Below, piece by piece: positions 54,268-63,114 of a stretch of DNA of 64,000 bases. The stretch is from Echinicola sp. 20G. Lineage in GTDB: Bacteria; Bacteroidota; Bacteroidia; Cytophagales; Cyclobacteriaceae. Position numbers and translations under genes: made by a program. The notes beneath the pieces are model-generated. The model saw only the letters and a program-made list of their open reading frames with translations, ran no database searches and was not told the origin of the DNA. Numbering within the stretch: position 1 is the first letter of the stretch; each line of letters opens with the position of its first letter. Location of the stretch: contig NZ_AP024154.1 of NCBI RefSeq assembly GCF_015533855.1, positions 5,415,501-5,479,500 on the forward strand, in the 5' to 3' direction.

Positions 54268-55551
54268 TTACAGTCCTGTCGAAACTGTTTTAGCACCACG
54301 TGCTATAATCAATTCCTTACGGACATTCAATCTTCTATAAGTACCAATCGGATCCAAGGCTCCTCCAGCTTGTAACCTTGCCTCAGCCAGTAGTGGACGT
54401 ACATCCGTTCTGTAAGCAGCCTGAAGAATTTCCTGTGCCAATGAAGGATCATTATTTTCCCTTGCTTCCTCTAAAGCCGCTCTATCCACCAACATGGCCT
54501 GAGCATAAGCAATTTTGATGGCCTCCAAAGACTGTAGCAAGTCCTCCAATGGATCTTTTAAATTATGGCTGGCATCAATCATCCAAGCTGGGTATGGATT
54601 ATTAGAAGTGGGATCTTCCATGCCATCCACCAGTTCATTAAAGATCAAAAACAGCTGATAAGGCTTTAATGAACCTACAGTCACATCATCATCTCCATAT
54701 TTGGAGTCGTTGAAGTGAAAGCCTCCCAACTTACCGACCATCATCAAGGTAGCGACAATCTGTTCAATATTGGTATTGGGCAAATGGTGTCCTAAATCCA
54801 CCAAGCTAAAAGCCCTGTCACCCAACTTATCTGCCAACATGTGGGAAGATCCCCAATCCTGGATCACCGTAGAATAGAAATTTGGCTCGTATGGCTTGTA
54901 TTCTACAAACATTTTCCAATCGGAAGGCATGCCCGCATAGATGGCCTGCAAAGACTCCAAAGTTCTTTGGAAAGCCTTTTTAAAGTTCAGCTGTCCTGGA
55001 AAAGAAGACCCATCTGCCAACCAAACGGTCAGTGATTTGGAACCTAAAGCTTCTCCATATTTCACCACCTCCAAATTATGGTCAATAGCCTGTTGACGAA
55101 CGGCTTTGTCCACATGGCAAAGCGAACCAAACTTGTAGGACAGCTTTTGATCCGGCTGATCCTGAAAGGTATTGGAGTTAACCGCATCAAACAGTAGCCC
55201 ATAACTGTCAGCCAATTGTTTGATGGCTTCCACATCTTCTGGAATATCCCAAGGAATATGTAATGAGATCGCCTCTGCAGACTGACTTAACTGGTGAAGC
55301 AGCCCAACATCTGCTATTTTGTCTTCCAAGGTTCCTGGCTCTCCGCCTCCGGAAAAGCGGCCAAACCGGGTTCCTCCAGTCCCTAAGGCCCAGCTAGGAA
55401 TGGCCACCTGGAATTCTTTCAATTTACCGATTATACTATTTGCATCGATTTCTTTTCTCCCCAGTACTTTGGACAAATGATCAAGACTCTCCCGATGTTC
55501 CGAGAGAGTCTGGTCATTTACTTGATTTATTTTTTGTTGATCTAAACGCAT
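54268..55551 (-). CDS. rhaI: L-rhamnose isomerase (Pseudomonas stutzeri RhaI type)
   Basis: Metal-dependent isomerase of 427 residues that converts L-rhamnose to L-rhamnulose. It has a TIM-barrel with probable ligands Glu217 (FVEYKPYEP), Asp252 and His255 (LVDLGHHLPN), His279 (GFHFND), Asp287 and Asp289 (YGDDDV), and Asp326 (WMIDASHN), matching the two-metal site known for P. stutzeri L-rhamnose isomerase. It lies 2 bp after the aldolase/dehydrogenase gene, so the two are co-translated, under promoter C. The low-specificity members of this family also accept other aldoses. Not related to the E. coli RhaA at this level. Confidence 0.92.
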   Translation of the reverse strand: MRLDQQKINQVNDQTLSEHRESLDHLSKVLGRKEIDANSIIGKLKEFQVAIPSWALGTGGTRFGRFSGGGEPGTLEDKIADVGLLHQLSQSAEAISLHIPWDIPEDVEAIKQLADSYGLLFDAVNSNTFQDQPDQKLSYKFGSLCHVDKAVRQQAIDHNLEVVKYGEALGSKSLTVWLADGSSFPGQLNFKKAFQRTLESLQAIYAGMPSDWKMFVEYKPYEPNFYSTVIQDWGSSHMLADKLGDRAFSLVDLGHHLPNTNIEQIVATLMMVGKLGGFHFNDSKYGDDDVTVGSLKPYQLFLIFNELVDGMEDPTSNNPYPAWMIDASHNLKDPLEDLLQSLEAIKIAYAQAMLVDRAALEEARENNDPSLAQEILQAAYRTDVRPLLAEARLQAGGALDPIGTYRRLNVRKELIIARGAKTVSTGL

Positions 55552-55553
55552 AA

Positions 55554-57662
55554 TTATCTTACAAAGGCAGCAGCTACACCACCATCCACATTGAGAATGT
55601 TACCTGTTGATTTGCTTAGGTCACCGCCTACAAAGGCGAATACACCGTTAGCAATATCGTCCACACCTATGATCTCGTTCAAGATCGTTCTTTTGGCATA
55701 GAAAGATGGTAATTCTTCTACTTTGATTCCATAGGCTTTGGCTCTTCCTGCAGCCCATTCACCTTCCCATATCTTACTTCCTTCGATCACAGCATCTGGA
55801 TTCACCACGTTTACGCGGATTTTATCCTTGCCCAGTTCCGCTGCCAACAACCTGCTCATGTGGACTTGTGCAGCTTTAGCTGTTCCATAGCCTACATTGT
55901 TTGGCCCTGATACCAAGGCATTCTTACTGGCTATATTGATGATATCTCCACCCAGTTTTTGCTCTCTCATGATTTCCACGGCAGCTTTGGAAACGGCAAA
56001 CTGGCCTTTCACCAAAATATCCTGAAGCAAATCCCAGTCTTTTTCTGAGGTCTGTTCGATCGGTTTGGAAATGGCCAATCCTGCACAGTTCACAATGATA
56101 TCTACTCCGCCAAACTTCAGCGTTGCGGCTTTTAGTGCGGCAACAATATCATCACCTTTGGTCACGTCCATGATGGCTCCCGCTCCTACATCATTGGAAT
56201 AAGTAGCTACTGCTTCATCCAGACGGTCTTGATTGATATCAGTGATAAATACACAGGCGCCTTCACTGGCCAATTTGTCGGCAATAGCCTTTCCGATACC
56301 GCCAGCACCACCAGTCACCAAAGCAATCTTTCTAGAAAGTGGCTGCTCTTTGGGCATTCTTTGAAGCTTTGCTTCTTCCAACAACCAATATTCAATATCA
56401 AAAGCTTCCTGCAAAGGCAATGAAACGTATTCAGATACCGCCTCAGCACCGCGCATCACATTGATGGCGTTGATATAAAACTCACTGGCCACCCGTGCAG
56501 TCTGTTTATTCTTTGCATAAGAGAACATACCCACACCAGGCCATAAAATAATTACCGGATTGGCATCTCTAATCGCAGGACTGTTGTCACGCTTGTGGTC
56601 TTCGTAATATTTGGTATAGTAAGCCCTGTACTCTTCAAAATCCTTGTCCAGTTTGGCTTTGATTTCCTCCGCATTGCTCAAGTCCACATCTGCTGGAAAA
56701 TCCAATACCAAAGGTCTGATTTTAGTTCTAAGGAAGTGGTCTGGACAGCTGGTTCCCAATGGAGCTAACTTTTCCAGGTCATGACTGTTAGCAAACTGCA
56801 ACACTCGCTCATCATCGGTAAAATGGCCCACCATTCTGTTATACCCTGAAGCCAAACCCCTCAATACTGGAGCGATCTTGGCCGCTTGGTCTTTCCTTGC
56901 TTCTGGCGCCAGCGATTCAATTTTCTGACCACCAAATACTGGACGGTCCTTGCCATAGTTTTCTTCCAGATAGATGGAAGCCTTATCGATTACCTCCAAG
57001 CTGTTGATGTAACATTCGTAAGCGGTATCCCCCCAAGTAAACAATCCATGTCCACCCAACATGATTCCTCGGATGCCAGGATTTTCATTCAAAGCTTTCT
57101 CCAATTGTAAAGCAAGGTCAAACCCCGGCTTCTGCCATGGCACCCAAGCAATCTGTCCTTCAAAAAGCTCTTGTGTAATCTTTTCACCATCCTTCGCTGC
57201 CGCAATGGCAATCGCCGCATCAGGGTGAAGGTGGTCAATATGTTTGAAAGGCAAAAAAGCGTGTAATGGGGTATCAATGGATGGTGCCTTTGAGTCCAAA
57301 TCATAAATACAGTGATTGAAAAGACCTACCATCTCATCTTCAAACTCCAAACCTCTGTATACATTTTTCAGGGCATGCAATTTCTCCACATAAAGTCCTG
57401 CAAGTCCGCTCTTTTTCAAAGTCCCGATGTCACCACCAGAACCTTTTACCCACATCACTTCCGTTTCCTTTTTGGTCAAAGGATCTGTCTCCATGGTCTT
57501 GCAGCTGGTGTTTCCTCCACCATAGTTGGTTATCCGAAGGTCAGCACCCAAAATGTTTGACCGGTAGATCAAAAGGGCCACTTCATCTCCTTCTAGTTCC
57601 TGGGCCTTTTGGTCATCCCAGAGGTAATTCACATGCTTAAATGTTCTTTCTAATGTGCTCAT
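55554..57662 (-). CDS. rhaD: Bifunctional rhamnulose-1-phosphate aldolase/short-chain dehydrogenase
   Basis: 702-residue fusion. The class II aldolase part (about 10-400) has the zinc-type histidines His144, His146 (HIDHLHPDA) and His205 (GGHGLFTW). The SDR part (about 440-702) has TGGAGGIG (450-457), Ser579, Tyr592 and Lys596. It should cleave L-rhamnulose 1-phosphate to dihydroxyacetone phosphate and L-lactaldehyde, and the dehydrogenase domain should oxidise the lactaldehyde to lactate. Such fusions are widespread in bacteria with the RhaI/RhaM system. First gene of the rhaD-rhaI unit; promoter C with a perfect TACTTTTG box is 42-49 bp upstream. Confidence 0.93.
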   Translation of the reverse strand: MSTLERTFKHVNYLWDDQKAQELEGDEVALLIYRSNILGADLRITNYGGGNTSCKTMETDPLTKKETEVMWVKGSGGDIGTLKKSGLAGLYVEKLHALKNVYRGLEFEDEMVGLFNHCIYDLDSKAPSIDTPLHAFLPFKHIDHLHPDAAIAIAAAKDGEKITQELFEGQIAWVPWQKPGFDLALQLEKALNENPGIRGIMLGGHGLFTWGDTAYECYINSLEVIDKASIYLEENYGKDRPVFGGQKIESLAPEARKDQAAKIAPVLRGLASGYNRMVGHFTDDERVLQFANSHDLEKLAPLGTSCPDHFLRTKIRPLVLDFPADVDLSNAEEIKAKLDKDFEEYRAYYTKYYEDHKRDNSPAIRDANPVIILWPGVGMFSYAKNKQTARVASEFYINAINVMRGAEAVSEYVSLPLQEAFDIEYWLLEEAKLQRMPKEQPLSRKIALVTGGAGGIGKAIADKLASEGACVFITDINQDRLDEAVATYSNDVGAGAIMDVTKGDDIVAALKAATLKFGGVDIIVNCAGLAISKPIEQTSEKDWDLLQDILVKGQFAVSKAAVEIMREQKLGGDIINIASKNALVSGPNNVGYGTAKAAQVHMSRLLAAELGKDKIRVNVVNPDAVIEGSKIWEGEWAAGRAKAYGIKVEELPSFYAKRTILNEIIGVDDIANGVFAFVGGDLSKSTGNILNVDGGVAAAFVR

Positions 57663-57703
57663 TATATTAATTGCTTTATGTTATTATCCTATCATACTTT
57701 AAT

Positions 57704-57750
57704 CAAAAGTATTGGTATGTAAGTTAATATGTATCCTGTTTCGTGTTGCG
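57704..57750 (-). promoter_or_regulatory. Candidate promoter/operator C for rhaD-rhaI
   Basis: Minus strand AACAGGATAC (plus 57731-57740), then exactly 19 bp, then TACTTTTG (57704-57711), a perfect TAnnTTTG box. The predicted start is near 57697, giving a leader of about 35 nt. Two near-identical words, ATCCTATCATACTTT (57686-57700) and ATCCTAGCATATTTT (57761-57775), flank the promoter 75 bp apart. Confidence 0.6.
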
Positions 57751-57857
57751 TTAATTTAATATCCTAGCATATTTTGATTTAACACGAATAACATCTTCTG
57801 CAGAAAAGGTAAATACCACAACCTATTAAATGACACATCATAATCGTAAAAAAGTAA

Positions 57858-58172
57858 CTAAGGTAAATGAAACACCTCCTCAAGATTAATTGAAATTGGG
57901 CTATTATCAGCATTGGTTTCCATAAGTTCGCTCATATGGTCCCACCATTTCCTACATATGGCTGTTTTAGCAATAGACTCCCACTGCTCTTCGGAAGATA
58001 TCTCTGCATATCCGAACAAATAATTGGTTTCCTTGTCATGAAAAATACTATAGTTGTTGACTCCATGGCTTTTTAACACCTGCTTTAATTCTTCCCAAAT
58101 TGGATTATGTCTGCGTATATATTCTTCCAGTTGACCTGAATACAACTTCATTTTAAATGCTTTTCTAAACAT
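57858..58172 (-). CDS. rhaM: L-rhamnose mutarotase
   Basis: Small cytoplasmic enzyme of 104 residues that interconverts alpha- and beta-L-rhamnose to supply the isomerase. RhaM/RhaU family marks: MFRKAFKMKLYSGQLEEYIRRHNPIW with the catalytic His22, NYSIFHDKETNYLFGYAEI and RKWWDHMSELM. Length is standard. It is 40 bp after the sulfatase gene and followed by the rhaD promoter region, so it probably shares a transcript with GH78 and the sulfatase. Confidence 0.94.
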   Translation of the reverse strand: MFRKAFKMKLYSGQLEEYIRRHNPIWEELKQVLKSHGVNNYSIFHDKETNYLFGYAEISSEEQWESIAKTAICRKWWDHMSELMETNADNSPISINLEEVFHLP

Positions 58173-58212
58173 ATTTATTTAGTTTAATTGCCCACCAATC
58201 ATGAGGATGAGG

Positions 58213-59538
58213 TTATTTTCTAAATGTCTTTGCTTTATTGGTTAATTCTTGGACCAATTGAGGATGAGCGGCACTGATTTCCCTTTGTTCATAGGGATCT
58301 TCAAAGATGTCAAAAAGCTCTATCTTTTCACCTGGCTTATTTTTCTCGTTAGGCACGATTAATTTATAGGGCTTCTGATAGACTATATTATAGAAAAGAT
58401 CATCTTCAGTGGAATAAAAATCATGATCATAAATCTCACCATAAATATTTTCCCTATGCTCAATGGCCTGTTGGTCCAAGAAATTAATACCTTCCATTTC
58501 GTTTGGTTTATCAATATCCAACAAATTTAAAATGGTAGGAACAATATCAATACTGCTTACTAAAGAAGAGGTGTCCATAATTGGGGTAATTTGGCCTTTC
58601 CATTTGATCATGATAGGGGTTCTCATTCCCAAATCATAAGGAGCCCTTTTGGATACCTTGTCATAGCCGGAATCCCCCTCGTTCTGTACCCATCCATTGT
58701 CACAAACATAAACGAAAATAGTATTTTCCGTAAGCTCCTTTTGATCGATATAATCCATTAATTGTCCACATGTGCTGTCAAACCATTCGCACATGGCCCA
58801 GTATTTGGCAACATAGGTTGAAGAAGTTTTGCCAAGGTATTTTTGATACAAGCTATCCGGTGGGGTATGTGGCCCATGCGGCATCATCGGCGCATACCAC
58901 AAGAAAAATGGCTTTTCTTTCTCTAGGGCATAATCGATATAGCTAAATACTGAATCCATACCATTTCTTCCAATCTTTAGCCCTTCATCTCCATGTCTTC
59001 CACCTCGAGTGATATCCCCATGGGTCATTCCCCGATCAAATCCGCCATTCTTAAAGTTGCCTATCCACCATTTACCTGCTTGAAATGATAGATATCCTTT
59101 AGGTTTTAACAAATCGGGCAAGGTTTCCAACTTTTCAAAATCATTGATTAATGGCTTAAAGTTTTCTCCTCTGACTTCCTTCCTTTTAGCAGGATTATCG
59201 GTAGGCAAAATTCTATCATTCCCCAATATACCGTTCTGTTTAGGATAAAGTCCCGTAATCAAAGAAGCCAGGGAAGGAGAACACAATGATGTCGGCACAT
59301 AACCTCTGGTGAACGTACGGCCCTCTTCTGCCAACCTATCGATATTGGGCGTTTCAATTTGATCATGCCCCATAAAACTGTAGTCTGTCCAGGCTTGGTC
59401 ATCGGATAATATTAATACGATATTTGGCAACTTCTGATCTGTCACTTGTTTCTGCTCAGCAGTAGCTTTCTTTTCATTACAGGATGCAAGGCTACCTAAT
59501 ACCGTCATTAAACTGAATAATGCTATGGCTCTTTTCAT
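58213..59538 (-). CDS. S1-like sulfatase with CSPSL motif, lipoprotein
   Basis: 441-residue sulfatase-fold lipoprotein (lipobox GSLASC, Cys20). NIVLILSDDQAWTDYSF, GKWWIGNF, VYVCDNGWVQ and LFDIFEDPYEQREI are normal sulfatase blocks. The active site reads Cys86-Ser-Pro-Ser-Leu90: the Arg of CxPxR is Leu. I checked the DNA (about 59265-59295). CxPSL variants occur in some sulfatase subfamilies of Bacteroidota and Planctomycetes as far as I recall, so this may be active with a different maturation or substrate contact. It sits between GH78 and rhaM, suggesting desulfation of rhamnose residues, for example rhamnose 3-sulfate. Confidence 0.9.
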   Translation of the reverse strand: MKRAIALFSLMTVLGSLASCNEKKATAEQKQVTDQKLPNIVLILSDDQAWTDYSFMGHDQIETPNIDRLAEEGRTFTRGYVPTSLCSPSLASLITGLYPKQNGILGNDRILPTDNPAKRKEVRGENFKPLINDFEKLETLPDLLKPKGYLSFQAGKWWIGNFKNGGFDRGMTHGDITRGGRHGDEGLKIGRNGMDSVFSYIDYALEKEKPFFLWYAPMMPHGPHTPPDSLYQKYLGKTSSTYVAKYWAMCEWFDSTCGQLMDYIDQKELTENTIFVYVCDNGWVQNEGDSGYDKVSKRAPYDLGMRTPIMIKWKGQITPIMDTSSLVSSIDIVPTILNLLDIDKPNEMEGINFLDQQAIEHRENIYGEIYDHDFYSTEDDLFYNIVYQKPYKLIVPNEKNKPGEKIELFDIFEDPYEQREISAAHPQLVQELTNKAKTFRK

Positions 59539-59829
59539 ACTTGTTTTATTTATTAGTTAAGGATTGATCATCCTATGTTCGAGATTTAAAACCGTCTCCG
59601 CATAGTGTTCGGGAAATGCACTGCGAGAGGTCAACAATTTTTTATATATTAAAAAGCTGAAGGGCAGACATCAGTCCCCCCTCTTTAGCTCCTAGTCCCT
59701 TTAAGTATGAACTCCTGCGCAGATTGAACACCTTGTATATAGCAGGCGTGAGCGGGGTTTTGGCAGTAAGTGCCGTAGCAGCCTCTGTATTCCGGGATTG
59801 CCTGCCCCATTACAAAACCAGGTAAATCC
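59539..59829. other. Spacer between GH78 and sulfatase, with a GC-richer stretch
   Basis: 291 bp. The part from about 59690 to 59815 is visibly richer in G+C than other spacers here and stays open on both strands for short frames, yet none has a start, signal or recognisable motif. It may be a decayed gene fragment or an interspersed repeat. Confidence 0.35.
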
Positions 59830-62592
59830 CTATTCCATACTATAGTTAATTTGGTAAACTCCTGGTCCAACCTCAAAGTGGAGTGCATTTAGGGATTTCG
59901 AAATCTCCACGGTATAATTATCCTTTGCAAAACCACCGTTTACGAAAAGTCCACCTACATTGCTTATGGGCAGCTCTATTTTTGCGGCGGTATTAGGTGG
60001 AACAGTGGCATGCAGAGTAAATTCCTTTCCTATTATTTTCCAAGCACTTTTGACCTCTCCATAGATGGTATTTACAGAGGCAGCAGCTGAACTAAGTGGA
60101 TCATGTGGAAAAGGAGCTATACTTATTTTTTTATAGCCTGCCTCCAATGGAGAAATACCGGCAATCCTTTCGTACATCCACTGGCCGATAGCCCCATAGG
60201 CATAATGGTTTAGGCTGTTCATTCGCTGAGGATTAAATCCATCTTCCTTGCTATAACTATTCCAGCGCTCCCAGATGGTGGTAGCTCCCTGATTAATGGA
60301 ATAAAACCAAGAAGGATAGGTTTCATTGAATAGCAGTTGATACATTAATTCAGTTTCGCCTATTTCATCCAGCACTTTGGCCAATAAAGGTGTCCCTAAA
60401 AAACCTGTCCGAAGATGATCGTCTGCCTCATTGATCTTTGCCACTAAGTTCTTCCCTGCCTTTTCTTTTTTAGCTTCAGGCAATAGATCAAAAGCCAAGG
60501 CCAATAAATAGGTTGTCTGTGTGGGCATAACGCCAACAACCTGCCCATCGGAATCAAAGAATTGCTGATCAAATGCTTGGGCTACCTTCTGGTACAATTC
60601 CCAATATTCTTTGCTTTCATGGGTTTTTCCCAAAGTCTGCGCAGTCTGGGCAGTAAGTTTCGCAGAATAGGCAAAAAAAGCTGTCCCTATCAATGCTGGA
60701 GATGTATCACCTCTGTTATCACCTGTTTCTGGGAATGGCTGAAGCCAGTCAGCAAAGGAATTCATGTTTGAAATAAAACTTTCGGCATTCATTTGGTGAT
60801 GAGCTACCCACTTTTTCATCATTTCATAATTATCCTCTAAGATGGATTTGTCTCCCGTATATCGGTACATTTCCCAAGGGATTATCGTGCATACATCTCC
60901 CCAGCCAGAACTTACCTTATTATTCTTAAGGACATCCGGAACTACAAAGGGAATTCCACCATTTTCATATTGAGATTCTCGGACACTTTGTAACCAACTG
61001 GCCCAAAAAGGATATACCTCAGCATTAAACAATGAGGTTGGGCCAAATACCTGTGCATCTCCCGTCCAGCCCAGTCGTTCATCACGCTGGGGACAATCGG
61101 TAGGTACGTCAAAGAAATTCCCCCTCAGCCCCCAAACGATATTACTTTGCAACTGATTAAGTTTTTCATGGGATGATGAAAAGCTTCCATTTGACTCAAA
61201 ATCTGAATGTTGAACCACTCCCCGCACCCAATTTTTTGAAGGTGACTTGCTTTGGTCGAATCCGCTTAACTCGATAAATCGAAATCCATGAAAAGTGAAT
61301 TTAGGCATCCAATCTATCACCCCCGATTCCTTGGCTATATAATAGTCTGTTGATAATGCTCCTCGATAATTTTCCGTATAAAAAGCCCCATCAGGACTGA
61401 GCATTTCAGCAAACCTAACCTTTAAGGTATCCCCCTTCTTCATAGGTACCTTAAGATGTGGCACTCCGACCATATTTTGACCTAAATCATAAACTGTTGT
61501 ATTATCATTTGACTTTACTTCTTTGGGACTTAGGTAGATTTTTGGTTTTATGGAGTGGTGGCGTTTAGGTTCCAAACGGATCTTTGGATCAATAGCCTCT
61601 GACTCCACTTTGCTCCAAGTTTGATCATCATATCCATTTTTACTCCATTGACCTAGTTCATAATGGGCATCGTATACTTCCCCATCATAAATCTCGGCTG
61701 TTCTAATTGGTCCATTAGTGGTACCTTTCCAGCTCTCATCAGTGGTAATGACAGACTGAGACCCATCCTGGTGGACCACTTCAAGTTGGCACAGAACTTT
61801 GGGAGATGGAGTATCCTTCCAGAATGACCTTTCCCATCCTAATCTACCCGAATACCATCCTGCAGCCAATTCGACCCCAATGGTATTCTGTCCTTCCCTT
61901 ATAGCATCTGCCACATCATACGTAAGGGTTTCTATACGTTCCGCATACGGGGTCCATCCTGGAGGCATAACATCATCACTAACATCTTGCCCGTTAATGC
62001 GAACATCAAACACCCCTTTGGCAGTTATATAAAGTCTCGCCCGAATAATATCAGTGGGCAGTTCAAAACTTTTTCGAAGATATTGTGGTCTATGAATAAT
62101 ATTATCCTTCGTCCCCAATACCTTCTCTTCGGCTGTAGGAAGGCCAATCCATTCCCCCTTCCAATCGGAATTTTTCAATAAGCCCAATTCAAAAGTATTG
62201 ATATCGCTCCATCCTGTTGGTGAATCATCCTGGTTCCAATTCATCACCTGCCAAAATACTTTTTGTCTTGAACCCAATGGCGCTCCAGCATAGTCTATCC
62301 AAGCCGATTGTTCACTGGGAACTTTTTTGGAATCCCACAAATCTGCTTTATCCGGTAATAATTCTGGACTGCTGGCTACCAAAAGCCGGTAAGCACTCTG
62401 ACTATTTATATCTTCAGCTACCGGAAGCTTCCAAGAAAAAGTAGGCTTGGGGTCATAAAAACCTAAAGGGTTAACAAAACCCTCCGAAACAGTCAAGCTA
62501 CATGGTTCTGTCACCGATTCTTTTTTACAGGCAACAAAAACAGAGAGGATTAGCAACCCCCACAAAAAAATCTGTATATGCTTATTTACCAT
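59830..62592 (-). CDS. GH78 alpha-L-rhamnosidase, lipoprotein
   Basis: Exo-alpha-L-rhamnosidase of 920 residues with lipobox SVFVAC (Cys22). Beta-sandwich domains at the N-terminus (SLTVSEGFVNPLGF, TYDVADAIREGQNTIGVELAAGWYSGRLGW) are followed by the (alpha/alpha)6 barrel holding DCPQRDERLGWTGDAQVF with the probable general acid Glu505 and Asp512, TTIWERWNSY with the likely base Glu and SLNHYAYGAIGQWMYERIAGI. The C-terminal beta-domain is complete. It should release rhamnose from the non-reducing end of desulfated oligosaccharides. Promoter D lies 190-226 bp upstream, and the sulfatase and rhaM follow. Confidence 0.94.
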   Translation of the reverse strand: MVNKHIQIFLWGLLILSVFVACKKESVTEPCSLTVSEGFVNPLGFYDPKPTFSWKLPVAEDINSQSAYRLLVASSPELLPDKADLWDSKKVPSEQSAWIDYAGAPLGSRQKVFWQVMNWNQDDSPTGWSDINTFELGLLKNSDWKGEWIGLPTAEEKVLGTKDNIIHRPQYLRKSFELPTDIIRARLYITAKGVFDVRINGQDVSDDVMPPGWTPYAERIETLTYDVADAIREGQNTIGVELAAGWYSGRLGWERSFWKDTPSPKVLCQLEVVHQDGSQSVITTDESWKGTTNGPIRTAEIYDGEVYDAHYELGQWSKNGYDDQTWSKVESEAIDPKIRLEPKRHHSIKPKIYLSPKEVKSNDNTTVYDLGQNMVGVPHLKVPMKKGDTLKVRFAEMLSPDGAFYTENYRGALSTDYYIAKESGVIDWMPKFTFHGFRFIELSGFDQSKSPSKNWVRGVVQHSDFESNGSFSSSHEKLNQLQSNIVWGLRGNFFDVPTDCPQRDERLGWTGDAQVFGPTSLFNAEVYPFWASWLQSVRESQYENGGIPFVVPDVLKNNKVSSGWGDVCTIIPWEMYRYTGDKSILEDNYEMMKKWVAHHQMNAESFISNMNSFADWLQPFPETGDNRGDTSPALIGTAFFAYSAKLTAQTAQTLGKTHESKEYWELYQKVAQAFDQQFFDSDGQVVGVMPTQTTYLLALAFDLLPEAKKEKAGKNLVAKINEADDHLRTGFLGTPLLAKVLDEIGETELMYQLLFNETYPSWFYSINQGATTIWERWNSYSKEDGFNPQRMNSLNHYAYGAIGQWMYERIAGISPLEAGYKKISIAPFPHDPLSSAAASVNTIYGEVKSAWKIIGKEFTLHATVPPNTAAKIELPISNVGGLFVNGGFAKDNYTVEISKSLNALHFEVGPGVYQINYSME

Positions 62593-62781
62593 GGAAATGA
62601 TCTTTATTCTTTTCAGACTTTATCTTATACCTATTGGCCTATCACCACTTCCCTCCACCTTGCTCCCTCCTAAGTTCCTTGGCCAAAATCACCTCAATTA
62701 TTTAGATTCTCCTTTATTGATTAAATACACCATGACGGATATGAGGTTTAGAAATATGTAGGATACTGATTGACCCTAAAT

Positions 62782-62818
62782 CAAATATATATGGAATTCC
62801 ACTTTTATGTATCCTGTA
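62782..62818 (-). promoter_or_regulatory. Candidate promoter/operator D for GH78
   Basis: Minus strand TACAGGATAC (plus 62809-62818), exactly 19 bp, then TATATTTG (62782-62789), a perfect TAnnTTTG box. Same arrangement as promoters A, B and C. Confidence 0.58.
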
Positions 62819-62998
62819 TTGGTCTAGGTGAATTTTGAGTTTACTAAAGAATTCAATAATAAATTTCTTAATTGAAAACATAAAAATGATATCAACTCTC
62901 TAAATCAATTTTTGCAAAACGTCGTGAATTCACTCCACCATTTTTTACAAGTAATTCATTCTATCCACGTGATTTTTAATAAAGTTTTATGGATAGTT

Positions 62999-63029
62999 GC
63001 TCCAACATCTTAAAAATGGATGTTGGAGC
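62999..63029 (-). terminator. Hairpin downstream of the partial GH78 gene
   Basis: Perfect 11-bp stem GCTCCAACATC (62999-63009) / GATGTTGGAGC (63019-63029) with a 9-nt loop, about 85 nt after the GH78 stop. There is no T-run directly after it on the minus strand, so termination efficiency is uncertain. Confidence 0.55.
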
Positions 63030-63114
63030 TAGGAGTGTTTAGCATACTTTTTCAAATTTCTGAAACATTAATTCAGGCATTCAACCAAGACTCAATAGAC
63101 CGAACTGGCACATC

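Larger units (their letters stand above)
62593..63114. other. Intergenic region between the two GH78 genes
   Basis: 522 bp without a credible gene. It contains promoter D (62782-62818) and the hairpin at 62999-63029. The implied leader of the downstream GH78 is roughly 180 nt. Confidence 0.55.

Noticed and set aside
59685-59888. Minus-strand frame of 67 codons overlapping the end of GH78
   Set aside because: It overlaps the GH78 C-terminus in another frame, has no signal, motif or start context, and lies mostly in the GC-richer spacer. I keep only the spacer as an observation.
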